From: VXNJ01 sp009840625
GTDB lineage: Bacteria; Chloroflexota; UBA11872; VXNJ01
Length of the DNA: 64,000 nt
Reading direction: 5' to 3'
Assembly: GCA_965207915.1 (NCBI GenBank)
Contig: OZ242304.1
Span: 2,232,001 to 2,296,000 of the forward strand
Within the stretch, counting starts at the first letter, position 1. Each line of letters starts with the position of its first letter. This document shows, one piece after another, positions 26,854 to 36,446 of this stretch. The notes beneath the pieces are model-generated. The model saw only the letters and a list, made by a program, of their open reading frames with translations, was not told the origin of the DNA and searched no databases. The position numbers and the translations under genes were made by a program.

Positions 26854-27814
26854 GTCGGCTGCGGTGGGGAGCTTCGTTGTTCCCGTGTACAAGCCGCGCG
26901 GGATTACGTCCACCCACGTCGTTCGCTCTCTCAAACGCGCCGGCGGTTTTGCGCGCATTGGGCACGGCGGGACCCTGGACCCGCTGGCTGAGGGCGTGCT
27001 GCCCATCCTGGTCGGCCCGGCCACCCGCATGACCGAGCACCTGCACGCCGGGTCGAAGACCTACCTGGCGGCGGTGCTGTTCGGCGCCACCAGCGCGACC
27101 TGCGACCTGGGCGGCGAGATAGTCGATTCGGGGTCGTCGATTCCGGCCCCGTGGCGCGTGCGCGATGCCCTGCGGCTGTTCCGCGGGCCGATCATCCAGA
27201 CTCCCCCGCGCTATTCGGCGGTCCGCGTCGGCGGTCGGCGCGCTTACAGCCGCGCACGGGCCGGCGAAATCGTGGACGTCCCGGCCCGATCGGTGACCAT
27301 TCACCGGCTCAGGGCCATCGAATTCGCCTATTGGAATTCCCGCGAAATGGCATCAACGGGGCGGTTGGCGGGACTCGGCGGCCGCGGCAGGCTGGTCGCC
27401 GCGCTGGAGGTCGTGTGCGGGACAGGGACCTACATACGTGCCCTGGCGCGCGATCTGGGCCGTTCGGTGGGCAGCGGCGCGGTGCTGGTCGGACTCCTCA
27501 GATCACGGGTCGGACCGTTTGCCGCCGCGTCGGCGGTCCCGCTGGCGCAGGCCGAATCGCTGGCCCGCGCGGGCCAGCTTGCCGATATCGGTCATTCCCC
27601 GGACGAGGTCGCCCTTCACATCCCGGCATTGCTGCTGGGCGAAGATTCGGCGCGGGGGTTCGTCCACGGTGCATTCGCGCCGGTTGCCGAGACGGCGGGA
27701 CCTCGCCGGGTCTACGCGGCGGATGGCCGATTCCTGGGGCTCGGCGAGGTGGAGGCAGATAACCTCCTGCGCCCGAGAAGGGTGCTGGCGCCCGCCGCGG
27801 AAATCGGGCAATGA
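26846..27814 (+). CDS. truB: tRNA pseudouridine(55) synthase
   Basis: About 322 residues from ATG 26846, overlapping the rbfA stop by eight bases; a GTG at 26864 is the alternative. TruB makes pseudouridine 55 in the T-loop of tRNAs. The N-terminal VYKPRGITSTHVV and catalytic motif GHGGTLDPLAEGVLPI carry the nucleophilic Asp; most homologues read GHTGTLDPLATGVL, so Gly and Glu replace Thr at two flanking sites. The VCGTGTYIRALARDLG motif is present. The stop overlaps ribF by four bases. Confidence 0.92.
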   Translation: MVESAAVGSFVVPVYKPRGITSTHVVRSLKRAGGFARIGHGGTLDPLAEGVLPILVGPATRMTEHLHAGSKTYLAAVLFGATSATCDLGGEIVDSGSSIPAPWRVRDALRLFRGPIIQTPPRYSAVRVGGRRAYSRARAGEIVDVPARSVTIHRLRAIEFAYWNSREMASTGRLAGLGGRGRLVAALEVVCGTGTYIRALARDLGRSVGSGAVLVGLLRSRVGPFAAASAVPLAQAESLARAGQLADIGHSPDEVALHIPALLLGEDSARGFVHGAFAPVAETAGPRRVYAADGRFLGLGEVEADNLLRPRRVLAPAAEIGQ

Positions 27815-28773
27815 CCGCGATCTGGGCCAAGACCGACCCGATTCCGGAGGGCCGCGAACTGGCGATTTCGATCGGCAAATTCGATGGCGTTCACAAGGGC
27901 CACCGCCGGCTGCTCGGCGTGCTGCGCGACCGGGCCCGCGAAAACCGGCTGGAGAGCATGGCGATCGCATTGGATCCGCATCCGCTCGCGGTGCTGGATC
28001 CTGATTCGGCTCCGCTGGGAATCAATTCGGTCGACGACCGCGGCGAGCTGCTCGCCCGCCTTGGTTTAGGTCACGTCAAACTGCAGGAATTCAACCGGGA
28101 TCTGGCCGGTCTTTCGGCCGACGAATTCCTGGGCCAGCTGGCCGCGGCCGGCATGCGAATGCTGGTGGCCGGCGCCAACACCCGCATCGGTCGCCGGAGG
28201 GCGGCCGGAATTCCCGAGATCAAGGACATTTGCGCCCGGTTGGACGTGGCCGTACGGACGGTTCCCATCGCCAGCGACGGGCAAGCGTTCAGCACGGCGA
28301 ACCTTCGCGCACGCATCGGGTCCGGCGACCTGGCCGGGGCCGGCGCCATCAGCGGCCGCCGGCACAGCCTGGCCGCGCGCGTAGAAAGCGGGGCTGGCCG
28401 AGGGACCGAACTTGGATTTCCGACTGCCAACCTGACCCCGGACCGGAAATTGCAGTTGCCGCCGGACGGCGTTTACGCCGTCTCGGCCCTGCTGGCGGAC
28501 GAGAACGCGCTTCGGGCCGGTGTGGCCAACATCGGGGTGCGACCCACCTTCGGCGGTGACCGACGTTTACTCGAGGTGCACCTGTTTGATTTCGACGGCC
28601 GGCTGGAAGGTCGCCGAATGCGGGTTTATTTGGAGCGGTTCCTGCGACCCGAGATCAAGTTCGCCGGGCCCAGGGAACTAGTCGACCAGATTCGCATCGA
28701 CTGCCGGGAAGCCCGCGCGGTTGACCCGGGCCCCGCTTGCCGGTACGGTCCCTGGCTGCGACCTAGCCCATAA
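27811..28773 (+). CDS. ribF: Bifunctional riboflavin kinase / FAD synthetase
   Basis: 320 residues. It converts riboflavin to FMN and then FAD. The N-terminal adenylyltransferase domain has GKFDGVHKGHRRLL (the HxGH-type site) and ends near FSTANLRARIGSGDLAGAGAI; the C-terminal kinase has GRGTELGFPTANLTP and the NIGVRPTFGGDRRLLEVHLFDF block. The ATG overlaps the truB stop. The genes downstream are on the opposite strand, so this is the end of the nusA operon. Confidence 0.94.
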   Translation: MTAIWAKTDPIPEGRELAISIGKFDGVHKGHRRLLGVLRDRARENRLESMAIALDPHPLAVLDPDSAPLGINSVDDRGELLARLGLGHVKLQEFNRDLAGLSADEFLGQLAAAGMRMLVAGANTRIGRRRAAGIPEIKDICARLDVAVRTVPIASDGQAFSTANLRARIGSGDLAGAGAISGRRHSLAARVESGAGRGTELGFPTANLTPDRKLQLPPDGVYAVSALLADENALRAGVANIGVRPTFGGDRRLLEVHLFDFDGRLEGRRMRVYLERFLRPEIKFAGPRELVDQIRIDCREARAVDPGPACRYGPWLRPSP

Positions 28774-29557
28774 GGTCTTCGCCGCCGTCAACACCGATCA
28801 CGTTGCCGGTGATCCAGTGCGCGCGCTGATCGCAGAGCAGCGAGATTGCCTCGGCCACGTCCTCCGGAGTCGTCAGGCGACCGCCGGGGTTCAGGGCCGC
28901 CGACCGCTGCATCAATTCCTCGTAGCCGCGAATCTTCTCAAGCGCGGGGGTGTGGGTGACTCCGGCCCGAATGGCGTTCACGGTGATCCCGTGCGGGCCG
29001 CATTCGAAGGCGAGGCGCTTTACGTGCGCCTCCAGCGCCGCCTTGACCGGCCCCACCGCACCGTAATGCGGCCAGATTCGGGTGCTCCCGGCCGACGTCA
29101 TGGCAAATACCCGCCCGCCCCGAGCCATCAGCCGGCTTTGGATCAGTGCCCGGGTCCAGTAGATGAGGCTGTGGGCCATCACGTCGAACGTCATCTCCAG
29201 CTGGCGCTTTGACACCGACTGGTCGTTCTCGTCGGGAAAGTAGGGGAGGAGATTGCCGAACGCCAGCGAATGCAGCAGAATGCGCACGCTTCCCAAACCC
29301 CGGCTCCCGACCACTTCGCGCATCGCGGCCACCGCTTCTTCCATGACTTCCGCGTCGGCGGCATTTGCATTGGTGAATTCCGCCCGCACGCCCAGTCCGG
29401 CTATTTCAGCTTTTAGGGCATCGACCTTGGGCATGGTGGAGCGGCGGTCCAGGTGGAATCCGAAGATGGAAAACCCGTCGCCGGCCAGTTGTCGCGCAAC
29501 CGCGGCGCCGAATCCCGAAGAGACTCCCAGAATCACGGCCCAGCCTTTTTCGGTCAT
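28763..29557 (-). CDS. Short-chain dehydrogenase, enoyl-ACP reductase-like
   Basis: 264 residues from ATG 29557 (AGGA seven bases upstream); the frame is open further back but lacks similarity. It has a degenerate Rossmann motif GVSSGFGAAVARQLA, and the body (LLHSLAFGNLLPYF, SMxxGxxK-like region AMTSAGSTRIWPHYGAVGPVKAALEAHVKRLA, ITVNAIRAG, NVIGVDGGE) resembles FabI/FabL-type atypical SDRs. Tyr and Lys are placed YGAVGPVKA, a spacing of six, as in FabI-type enzymes. The 3' end overlaps the ribF end by 11 bases, convergently. Confidence 0.82.
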   Translation of the reverse strand: MTEKGWAVILGVSSGFGAAVARQLAGDGFSIFGFHLDRRSTMPKVDALKAEIAGLGVRAEFTNANAADAEVMEEAVAAMREVVGSRGLGSVRILLHSLAFGNLLPYFPDENDQSVSKRQLEMTFDVMAHSLIYWTRALIQSRLMARGGRVFAMTSAGSTRIWPHYGAVGPVKAALEAHVKRLAFECGPHGITVNAIRAGVTHTPALEKIRGYEELMQRSAALNPGGRLTTPEDVAEAISLLCDQRAHWITGNVIGVDGGEDLMG

Positions 29558-29737
29558 GCCAATTTCCTGCAATCTGGCTAAGTACAACGCCGGCTGCCTG
29601 GCTGCCGTTCCGGCGGCCGGTGCCAAGGGTGCAGCGCCGGGTCCCGGCAATCACTTTAACCGGGCTGCCGGCCACCGCGGGCGGTCGCCAATTACCATTG
29701 CCCACCCGGTGTTCCGAAGCTAGCAGGGAGAAGCCAG

Positions 29738-30724
29738 ATGCGCGCATTGATGGCCAGGACTCATGGCGGACCGGAGGTTCTCGAAATCGCTGATGTGGCC
29801 CCTCCCGAGCCGGCCGAAGACCAACTGCTGGTCCGGGTCGAGCTGGCCGGCCTGAATTTTTCCGACATCGATCACCGGCGCGGCGAACGGGGTACCCCGG
29901 TGCCGATGATATTGGGCACTGAAGGAAGCGGCAGGGTGGTTCAAACCGGCGGACTCACTGAGGGGTTTGCAGTTGGCGACCGGGTCGTCTGGTGGCTGCC
30001 CGGCACACCCAGCAGCTGCGCCGAACTGGCGGCGATACCGGCCGCGCGAGCGATCCTGGTCCCGGACGGTTTCGACCCCAAAGTCGCGGTGGCGCTGATG
30101 CTCCAGGGGATCACCGCCTACGCCCTGGTATTCCCAATCGCCGGCATCGAGCCTGGCGAATCGGTGCTGGTGCACTCGGGCGCCGGCGGGGTCGGGCATC
30201 TGGCCGTGCAGTTGGCGCGCCTGGCCGGCGCCAAAAGGATCATCGCCACCGCTTCGCCGGAAAAGTTTGGCTTCCTCGACGAACTAGGTGTTGATTGCGC
30301 CATCGACTATCACTCCAACGACTGGGACGCCCGGGTCCGAGCCGCCAGTGACGGCGGCGTCGATGTAGTCCTGGACGGAATCGGCAACTCGACGCTGCCC
30401 GGCTCGATTGCATCCTGCCGCCGCCGCGGCCGCTGCATCCTCTACGGATACAAATCGGGCGGGCACGCCGGCGGCCTGGCGACCGCCTTCGACACCGGAT
30501 TGCTGGGCCGCGGCACGGTATTCCTTACGACCGGGGTGTCGTTCCTCTACGTCCGCGACCGGGCTGCGCTCACCGATCGCGTGGGCAAGTTGTTCGATCT
30601 CTACCGCGAAGGCCGGTTGAAAGTCAATATCGGCGGGGTTTACGGCCTGGATGAAGCCGCCGCCGCCCACCGCGCGCTGGAGGGTGGCACATCCCGCGGC
30701 AAACTCCTCGTGGAATTGGCGTGA
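29738..30724 (+). CDS. Quinone oxidoreductase-like MDR protein
   Basis: 328 residues, ATG behind AGGGAGAA. The GroES-like N-terminal domain (GLNFSDIDHRRG, GTEGSGRVV) and Rossmann domain (VLVHSGAGGVGHLAVQLARLAG) match NADPH:quinone reductases (QOR). No zinc ligands are seen. It would reduce quinones or enones with NADPH. The pathway partner is unclear; the gene stands alone, divergent from the enoyl-reductase-like SDR. Confidence 0.9.
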   Translation: MRALMARTHGGPEVLEIADVAPPEPAEDQLLVRVELAGLNFSDIDHRRGERGTPVPMILGTEGSGRVVQTGGLTEGFAVGDRVVWWLPGTPSSCAELAAIPAARAILVPDGFDPKVAVALMLQGITAYALVFPIAGIEPGESVLVHSGAGGVGHLAVQLARLAGAKRIIATASPEKFGFLDELGVDCAIDYHSNDWDARVRAASDGGVDVVLDGIGNSTLPGSIASCRRRGRCILYGYKSGGHAGGLATAFDTGLLGRGTVFLTTGVSFLYVRDRAALTDRVGKLFDLYREGRLKVNIGGVYGLDEAAAAHRALEGGTSRGKLLVELA

Positions 30725-30764
30725 GGGTTCCCGCGGGTTGGGTGCCGGCCGAGAGACTTGCCGG

Positions 30765-30836
30765 AGCCGACGGTGGGAATCGAACCCACAACCTGAGCTT
30801 TACGAAAGCCCCGCTCTACCGTTGAGCCACGTCGGC
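30765..30836 (-). tRNA. tRNA-Thr (anticodon CGT)
   Basis: Reads as a full cloverleaf on the minus strand: acceptor GCCGACG/CGTCGGC (seven pairs), D-arm GCTC...GAGC, anticodon stem GGGCT/AGCTC with loop TTCGTAA, T-arm GTGGG-TTCGATT-CCCAC, then discriminator T. The anticodon CGT reads ACG. No CCA is encoded. The 5' end overlaps the last 21 bases of the HAD phosphatase gene, whose TAG stop lies in the D-loop. Confidence 0.95.
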
Positions 30837-31763
30837 GGTCGGGCCGGTCGATTCTAGGAGCGGACCAGGGCCTTCCAGCCATCCTTCAATCAGTCTCGCG
30901 ACGCCGTGCTTCGCGGGCCCGGCAATGCGGTGCGATGCCTCGCTAACGACCGCCGATCCGGCGCCCTCGACGGCGATCGCGGTCCCGGACCAGCGCAGCA
31001 TTTCGATGTCGTTTACGTCATCCCCGATCGCCGCGACGTGCTCTGCCGCCACGCCCAACTTCGCGCAGAGCCAACTCAGGGCGGCGCCCTTGGACGTTCC
31101 CGAGTGCACCACTTCCAGCACCGATCCCCGGTACCGGGGGCTGCTCCAGGTCATCGCCCGCGCGTTGCCCGGCGGCAACCTGTCAATTCGCCTTTGCAGT
31201 TCGGCCAGCCCGTCCGGCTCGCCGAAGCAGACGATCTCCAAAGCCGGCCCAAGCCCCGCGAAGCTGTCCTTTTCGACGAACGCCCCCGGATTGGGGCGAG
31301 AGTAGATCTGCAGTTGCGGACTGGCGGCGACCCGTCCGAATACGTAGAGCTGCCTGGTCCGTTCGGGAGTGTCGTACCAGACCGGGATCAATCCCAGGTC
31401 CAGGGCAACCCGGCAAACGCCAACCGCCACCTCTCTGGGGATGTAGTTGCGGTAAACGATCCGTCCACGGCGGTCCGGATCCAAGTCCCGCACGACCGCC
31501 CCCGAGCTCTGGATCAGGAAGTCCCCCGCCCCGAGGGGCTCCAGGACCATCTGGGCCGTGCGCCAGCGCCGGCCGGTGGCGATGACAATCCGGATGCCGG
31601 CCGCCGCCGCCGCGCGCACCGCGTCGATGGTTCGCTGGCTGAGTTGGCCGCCACTTGCGATCAGGGTCCCGTCGACGTCGAGCGCCAGCAACTTGGGTGG
31701 CGGCGGGGCGTGGGACAGGGAAAAACTCGATGTCTGGTCGCGGGACGTGAGGTCAAACTCCAA
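30816..31763 (-). CDS. Cof-type HAD-superfamily phosphatase
   Basis: About 315 residues if started at TTG 31763; an ATG at 31835 would add 24 residues but overlaps the first bases of the divergent xylulokinase gene. HAD motif I is LLALDVDGTL, motif II is IATGRRW, and the C-terminal AIGDDVNDIEML is motif III/IV; a C2-type cap lies between. Such enzymes hydrolyse sugar phosphates or similar compounds. The stop codon TAG lies inside the downstream tRNA-Thr gene on the same strand. Confidence 0.9.
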   Translation of the reverse strand: MEFDLTSRDQTSSFSLSHAPPPPKLLALDVDGTLIASGGQLSQRTIDAVRAAAAAGIRIVIATGRRWRTAQMVLEPLGAGDFLIQSSGAVVRDLDPDRRGRIVYRNYIPREVAVGVCRVALDLGLIPVWYDTPERTRQLYVFGRVAASPQLQIYSRPNPGAFVEKDSFAGLGPALEIVCFGEPDGLAELQRRIDRLPPGNARAMTWSSPRYRGSVLEVVHSGTSKGAALSWLCAKLGVAAEHVAAIGDDVNDIEMLRWSGTAIAVEGAGSAVVSEASHRIAGPAKHGVARLIEGWLEGPGPLLESTGPTADVAQR

Positions 31764-31833
31764 AATTATGAGGGCGAAGAACAGCCGGTACGCCGCCTTG
31801 CGGTGCGCGCAGCCGGAGATTTGAAGGGCGACC

Positions 31834-33360
31834 ATGTATCTGGGGATTGACGTTGGCACCCAGGGTTCGCGGGCAATTGCGATCGACGAATCCGGCACCA
31901 TTCTGGCGTCGGGATCGGGCGAGCACGCACTGTCCTCCCCGCGCCCGGGCTGGACCGAACAGGACCCCGAGGAATGGTGGAGGGCGGTCAAGTTGGCGGT
32001 CGCCGAGCTGGGAGGCAAGATCGATCTGCGGGAAGTTCGGGGCGTTGGTCTGACCGGGCAGATGCACGGTTCGGTCTTCCTCGACGAGGGCGAGCAGGTC
32101 ATCCGTCCCGCGTTGCTTTGGAACGATCAACGCACCGCCGTCCAGACCGCGGCCATGCAGGATCTTGCCGGCGATCAACTCATGGGAATCGCCCTGAGTC
32201 CCGCAATCACCGGATTCCAGGCCCCGAAGATCCTCTGGCTGCGCGACAACGAACCCGAAAACTACGCCCGAATCGAATCGGTCCTGCTCCCCAAGGACTT
32301 CGTCCGCCTGCGCATGAGCGGTCGGCGCGCGACCGACGCCGCCGATGCCTCCGGGGTGCTGCTCTTGGACGTGGCTCGCCGACGTTGGTCGGACCAATTG
32401 CTGGACGCCTTTCAGATTCCCGCCCACTGGTTGCCGGAAGTCTTCGAGGGACCGCAGGACACCGGCGGGATCAACGCCGCCGCCGCCGCCGAACTGGGAT
32501 TGCCGGAAGGAACTCCGATCGCCGCCGGTGGCGGCGACAATTCGGCCGCCGCGATCGGAACCGGGATCGTGCGCGAAGGCATCGTCTCGGCCAGCATCGG
32601 GACAAGCGGCGTTGTTTTCGCCCATGCCGACCGACCGGTCGCCGACCCCGGCGGCAGGATCCACACGATGTGTCATTCCGTCCCGGACGCCTATCACTAC
32701 ATGGGGGTGATACTTTCGGCCGGCATGTCGCTGCGCTGGCTGCGCGATCTGCTCCTCGATCCCGCCTCCGGGGCGAGGTTCGCCGGCGACGGCGACCCCT
32801 ACGACCTGCTGACCGCCACCGCCGCGGAAGCCCCGACGGGTGCGGAGGGGCTGGTGTTTCTCCCGTATCTGACCGGGGAGCGCACACCGCACCTGGACCC
32901 TGACGCGCGCGGCGCGCTGGTCGGGGTCACGCTGCGCCACTCGGTCGGGCACGTGGCCCGAGCGGTCATAGAAGGGGTCACCTTCGCCATGGCCGACTGC
33001 CTGCACCTGATCTCCGACCTGGGGGTCCGGTCCGATCGGGTGATCGCCACCGGCGGCGGGGCGCGGTCTGACTTCTGGGTTCAGACGATGGCCGACGTGT
33101 TCGGACTGCCGGTCCAGCGGACCGCATCCGAGGAAGGGCCAGCCTTCGGCGCAGCGATCCTGGGGGCGGTCGCCGGCGGGGGCCACTCGGACGTTCAGAC
33201 GGCCGTGGACGCGTGCGTCGGTTATTCCGAACTGTTCGAACCCGACCCCGGCCGGGTGGAGAGCTACCGCGATTACTACGGAGTCTTCAGGGCGCTTTAT
33301 CGCGACCATTTACGCGAGCCCTCGCACCAGCTTGCCGCCCTGGTCCGCGACGATGCCTGA
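31834..33360 (+). CDS. xylB: Xylulokinase (FGGY family)
   Basis: 508 residues, ATG behind GAAGGG. The FGGY kinase phosphorylates D-xylulose to D-xylulose 5-phosphate for the pentose phosphate pathway. Seen: YLGIDVGTQGSRA, GLTGQMHGSV (xylulokinase-type substrate segment), LWNDQRT, GGGDNSAAAIGTG with the catalytic Asp, and ATGGGARSDFWVQTMADVFG. The stop overlaps the FabZ-like start. Split transketolase at 43-45 kb could use its product. Confidence 0.9.
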   Translation: MYLGIDVGTQGSRAIAIDESGTILASGSGEHALSSPRPGWTEQDPEEWWRAVKLAVAELGGKIDLREVRGVGLTGQMHGSVFLDEGEQVIRPALLWNDQRTAVQTAAMQDLAGDQLMGIALSPAITGFQAPKILWLRDNEPENYARIESVLLPKDFVRLRMSGRRATDAADASGVLLLDVARRRWSDQLLDAFQIPAHWLPEVFEGPQDTGGINAAAAAELGLPEGTPIAAGGGDNSAAAIGTGIVREGIVSASIGTSGVVFAHADRPVADPGGRIHTMCHSVPDAYHYMGVILSAGMSLRWLRDLLLDPASGARFAGDGDPYDLLTATAAEAPTGAEGLVFLPYLTGERTPHLDPDARGALVGVTLRHSVGHVARAVIEGVTFAMADCLHLISDLGVRSDRVIATGGGARSDFWVQTMADVFGLPVQRTASEEGPAFGAAILGAVAGGGHSDVQTAVDACVGYSELFEPDPGRVESYRDYYGVFRALYRDHLREPSHQLAALVRDDA

Positions 33361-33811
33361 ATCCCGAACCGCGGACGGTTTGCCGGCGGTGACCGAACTG
33401 ATCCCGCAGCGCCCGCCTTTCCTGTTCATCGACCACCTTCTGGAACTGGTGCCGGGGGAGTTGGCCGTGGCCGAATACACGGTGCGCGGCGACGAGGATT
33501 TTTTCGAGGGTCACTTTCCCGGAAATCCGATTCTGCCGGGGGTGATCATGGTCGAGGCTTTGGCCCAGACCGGGGCCTGCCTGGCGATGTCGGCACCCGC
33601 CAATGCCGGCAAGCTGGCGGTATTCGCCGGCATCGACGAACTCCGGTTCCGGCGCATCGTCGCTCCTGGTGCCCGCCTGGAGATGAGGGTTCGGGTCGAG
33701 CGCCTGCGCAGCCGCATGGGGCGCGGCCGCGGCGAGCTCTTTGCCGACGGCGAACTGGCGGTTTCAGGCCGGCTGACGTTCGGCCTGATTGACGCACCCG
33801 GGGGCGATTGA
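33353..33811 (+). CDS. fabZ: 3-hydroxyacyl-ACP dehydratase, FabZ-like hotdog protein
   Basis: 152 residues from ATG 33353, overlapping xylB by eight bases. The FabZ core is present: LIPQRPPFLFIDHLLEL, GHFPGNPILPGVIMVEALAQ with the catalytic His and Glu, and the C-terminal hotdog strands. FabZ dehydrates 3-hydroxyacyl-ACP in fatty-acid elongation. No other fatty-acid synthesis genes adjoin, so it could be the housekeeping enzyme or a specialised paralogue. It overlaps the following GT9 gene. Confidence 0.9.
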   Translation: MPESRTADGLPAVTELIPQRPPFLFIDHLLELVPGELAVAEYTVRGDEDFFEGHFPGNPILPGVIMVEALAQTGACLAMSAPANAGKLAVFAGIDELRFRRIVAPGARLEMRVRVERLRSRMGRGRGELFADGELAVSGRLTFGLIDAPGGD

Positions 33812-34931
33812 GGCGGTCCCCTTGGCGGGGTCGGCACGCGACGGGTTAGTCAGCGCGGCCTGCCGGGCACTGGCGGCCGGCTTTCCTTCGGCCGGAGATT
33901 CGGCATTCTCGGCGCCGCGCCGGGTCCTGGTGATCAAGCCCGGCAGCCTGGGTGACGTACTCCTGGCGGGAGCCGCCCTGGCATCGCTGCGGAAGGGGTT
34001 CCCGGACGCCGAGATTTCGCACCTGGTAGGGGACTGGGCCAGGCCCGCCGCCGCCGGCAGTCCCAACGTCGATAGCCTGCTTGTCTGCGGCCCGGTGGGA
34101 ACTCCGGGGGCATACACTCTGCGCCAATACGTCCGGACCGCCAATCGAATCCGGGCGCGCAGGTTTGACGCTGCGATCGTGCTCGATCGGTCTCCCCTTA
34201 TGGCCCTGTTGCCCTGGCTGGCCGGCATCGGCGTGCGAGCCGGGCTCGACAGCGATGGGCGCGGGTTCGCCCTCAACTACCGGACCCCGGTCCCGGCGGC
34301 GCGGCATGAAGGTGAACTCTATCTGGACGTGGTGCGCCGGATCGGTCTGCCGGTCGTCAGGCCCGATACCTGGTTTCGCCCGCCCGCCGCCGCAAGCGCG
34401 AAGGCCAGGGGCTTGCTGGCCGAATTAAATCCCCCGTCAGGCTGCTTGGTGCTGGCCCCCGGCGGCGGTGTAAATCCCGGCGCCCGCCGGCTTGACAAGC
34501 GCTGGGCACCGGATGGATTCGTCCGGGTGGCAAGGCGCCTGCGCGACGATGCCGGCATCTTGCCGGTACTGGTCGGCGATGCGAACGATCAGGATGCGGT
34601 CGGAGCGGTCCGCGTGGGGCTCAGCGGCGGCCCGCTGCTTGACCTTTCCCGGCGGCTTGAATTTGCCGAAATCGGCGCGCTGCTGGCGTTGGCCGGTCGC
34701 TTCTTGGCCAACGATTCGGCGATCGCGCACCTGGGGGCGGCGGTCGGATCGCGCGGAGTCGTGATCTACACCGCGACCGTTCCCGATATCTACGGCCCGC
34801 AAGGCGGGAAGGTCGCCAGGCTGGTGGCCGCGCCCGGAGCAGGCGTCGAGGGCGCAGCGGTCGCCGCGCTAATGCCACGGCTCGATCGGCCGGGGTCCGG
34901 ATCCAGACCGAGACGAACCGCATTCTTATAA
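33789..34931 (+). CDS. Glycosyltransferase family 9 (heptosyltransferase-like)
   Basis: 380 residues from TTG 33789, overlapping the FabZ end by 23 bases. GT9 features: RRVLVIKPGSLGDVLLAGAAL at about 44-64, the FDAAIVLD strand, LAPGGGVNPGARRLDKRWAPDGF and the donor-site end GRFLANDSAIAHLGAAVGSRGVVIYT. GT9 enzymes such as WaaC/WaaF add heptose or related sugars to lipid A cores or surface glycans. The HldE-type genes at 63 kb would provide ADP-heptose. The acceptor is unknown. Confidence 0.88.
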   Translation: MTHPGAIEAVPLAGSARDGLVSAACRALAAGFPSAGDSAFSAPRRVLVIKPGSLGDVLLAGAALASLRKGFPDAEISHLVGDWARPAAAGSPNVDSLLVCGPVGTPGAYTLRQYVRTANRIRARRFDAAIVLDRSPLMALLPWLAGIGVRAGLDSDGRGFALNYRTPVPAARHEGELYLDVVRRIGLPVVRPDTWFRPPAAASAKARGLLAELNPPSGCLVLAPGGGVNPGARRLDKRWAPDGFVRVARRLRDDAGILPVLVGDANDQDAVGAVRVGLSGGPLLDLSRRLEFAEIGALLALAGRFLANDSAIAHLGAAVGSRGVVIYTATVPDIYGPQGGKVARLVAAPGAGVEGAAVAALMPRLDRPGSGSRPRRTAFL

Positions 34932-34932
34932 T
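34927..34932 (+). promoter_or_regulatory. Consensus -10 box of the tRNA-Ser(TGA) gene
   Basis: TATAAT, 17 bases before the tRNA, and spanning the GT9 stop codon (the TAA is inside it). No convincing -35 box is seen at the proper spacing. It gives the tRNA pair its own promoter. Confidence 0.55.
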
Positions 34933-34949
34933 TCCGCGCTCCAAGATAT

Positions 34950-35033
34950 GGAGGGGTGGCCGAGTGGTTTAAGGCGGTGGTCTTGAAAACCACTAACCGA
35001 TGAGGTTCGTGGGTTCGAATCCCACCCCCTCCG
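34950..35033 (+). tRNA. tRNA-Ser (anticodon TGA)
   Basis: Acceptor GGAGGGG/CCCCTCC, anticodon stem GTGGT/ACCAC with loop CTTGAAA (anticodon TGA, reads UCA), long variable arm typical of tRNA-Ser, T-arm GTGGG-TTCGAAT-CCCAC, and G as discriminator. CCA is not encoded. It is followed 15 bases later by a second tRNA-Ser. Confidence 0.96.
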
Positions 35034-35048
35034 CCCCAAAAATCCCCT

Positions 35049-35142
35049 GGAGGAGTCGCATAGTTGGTCTAGTGCGGCCGCCTGCTAAGCGGTTACTCGG
35101 CTTTTAACCGGGTCGCGGGTTCGAATCCCGCCTCCTCCGCCA
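35049..35142 (+). tRNA. tRNA-Ser (anticodon GCT), CCA encoded
   Basis: Acceptor GGAGGAG/CTCCTCC, anticodon loop CTGCTAA (anticodon GCT, reads AGC/AGU), long variable arm, T-arm GCGGG-TTCGAAT-CCCGC, and discriminator G at 35139. CCA follows at 35140-35142, unlike in the neighbouring tRNA-Ser. The pair serves both serine codon boxes. Confidence 0.96.
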
Positions 35143-35165
35143 ACGACTGTTCGCGCTAGAGAACC

Positions 35166-36442
<1,277 letters not shown>

Positions 36443-36446
<4 letters not shown>

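Noticed and set aside
31753..33309. Minus-strand frame of about 518 codons opposite xylB
   Set aside because: The plus-strand xylulokinase has complete FGGY motifs, so the opposite frame is a codon-bias shadow.
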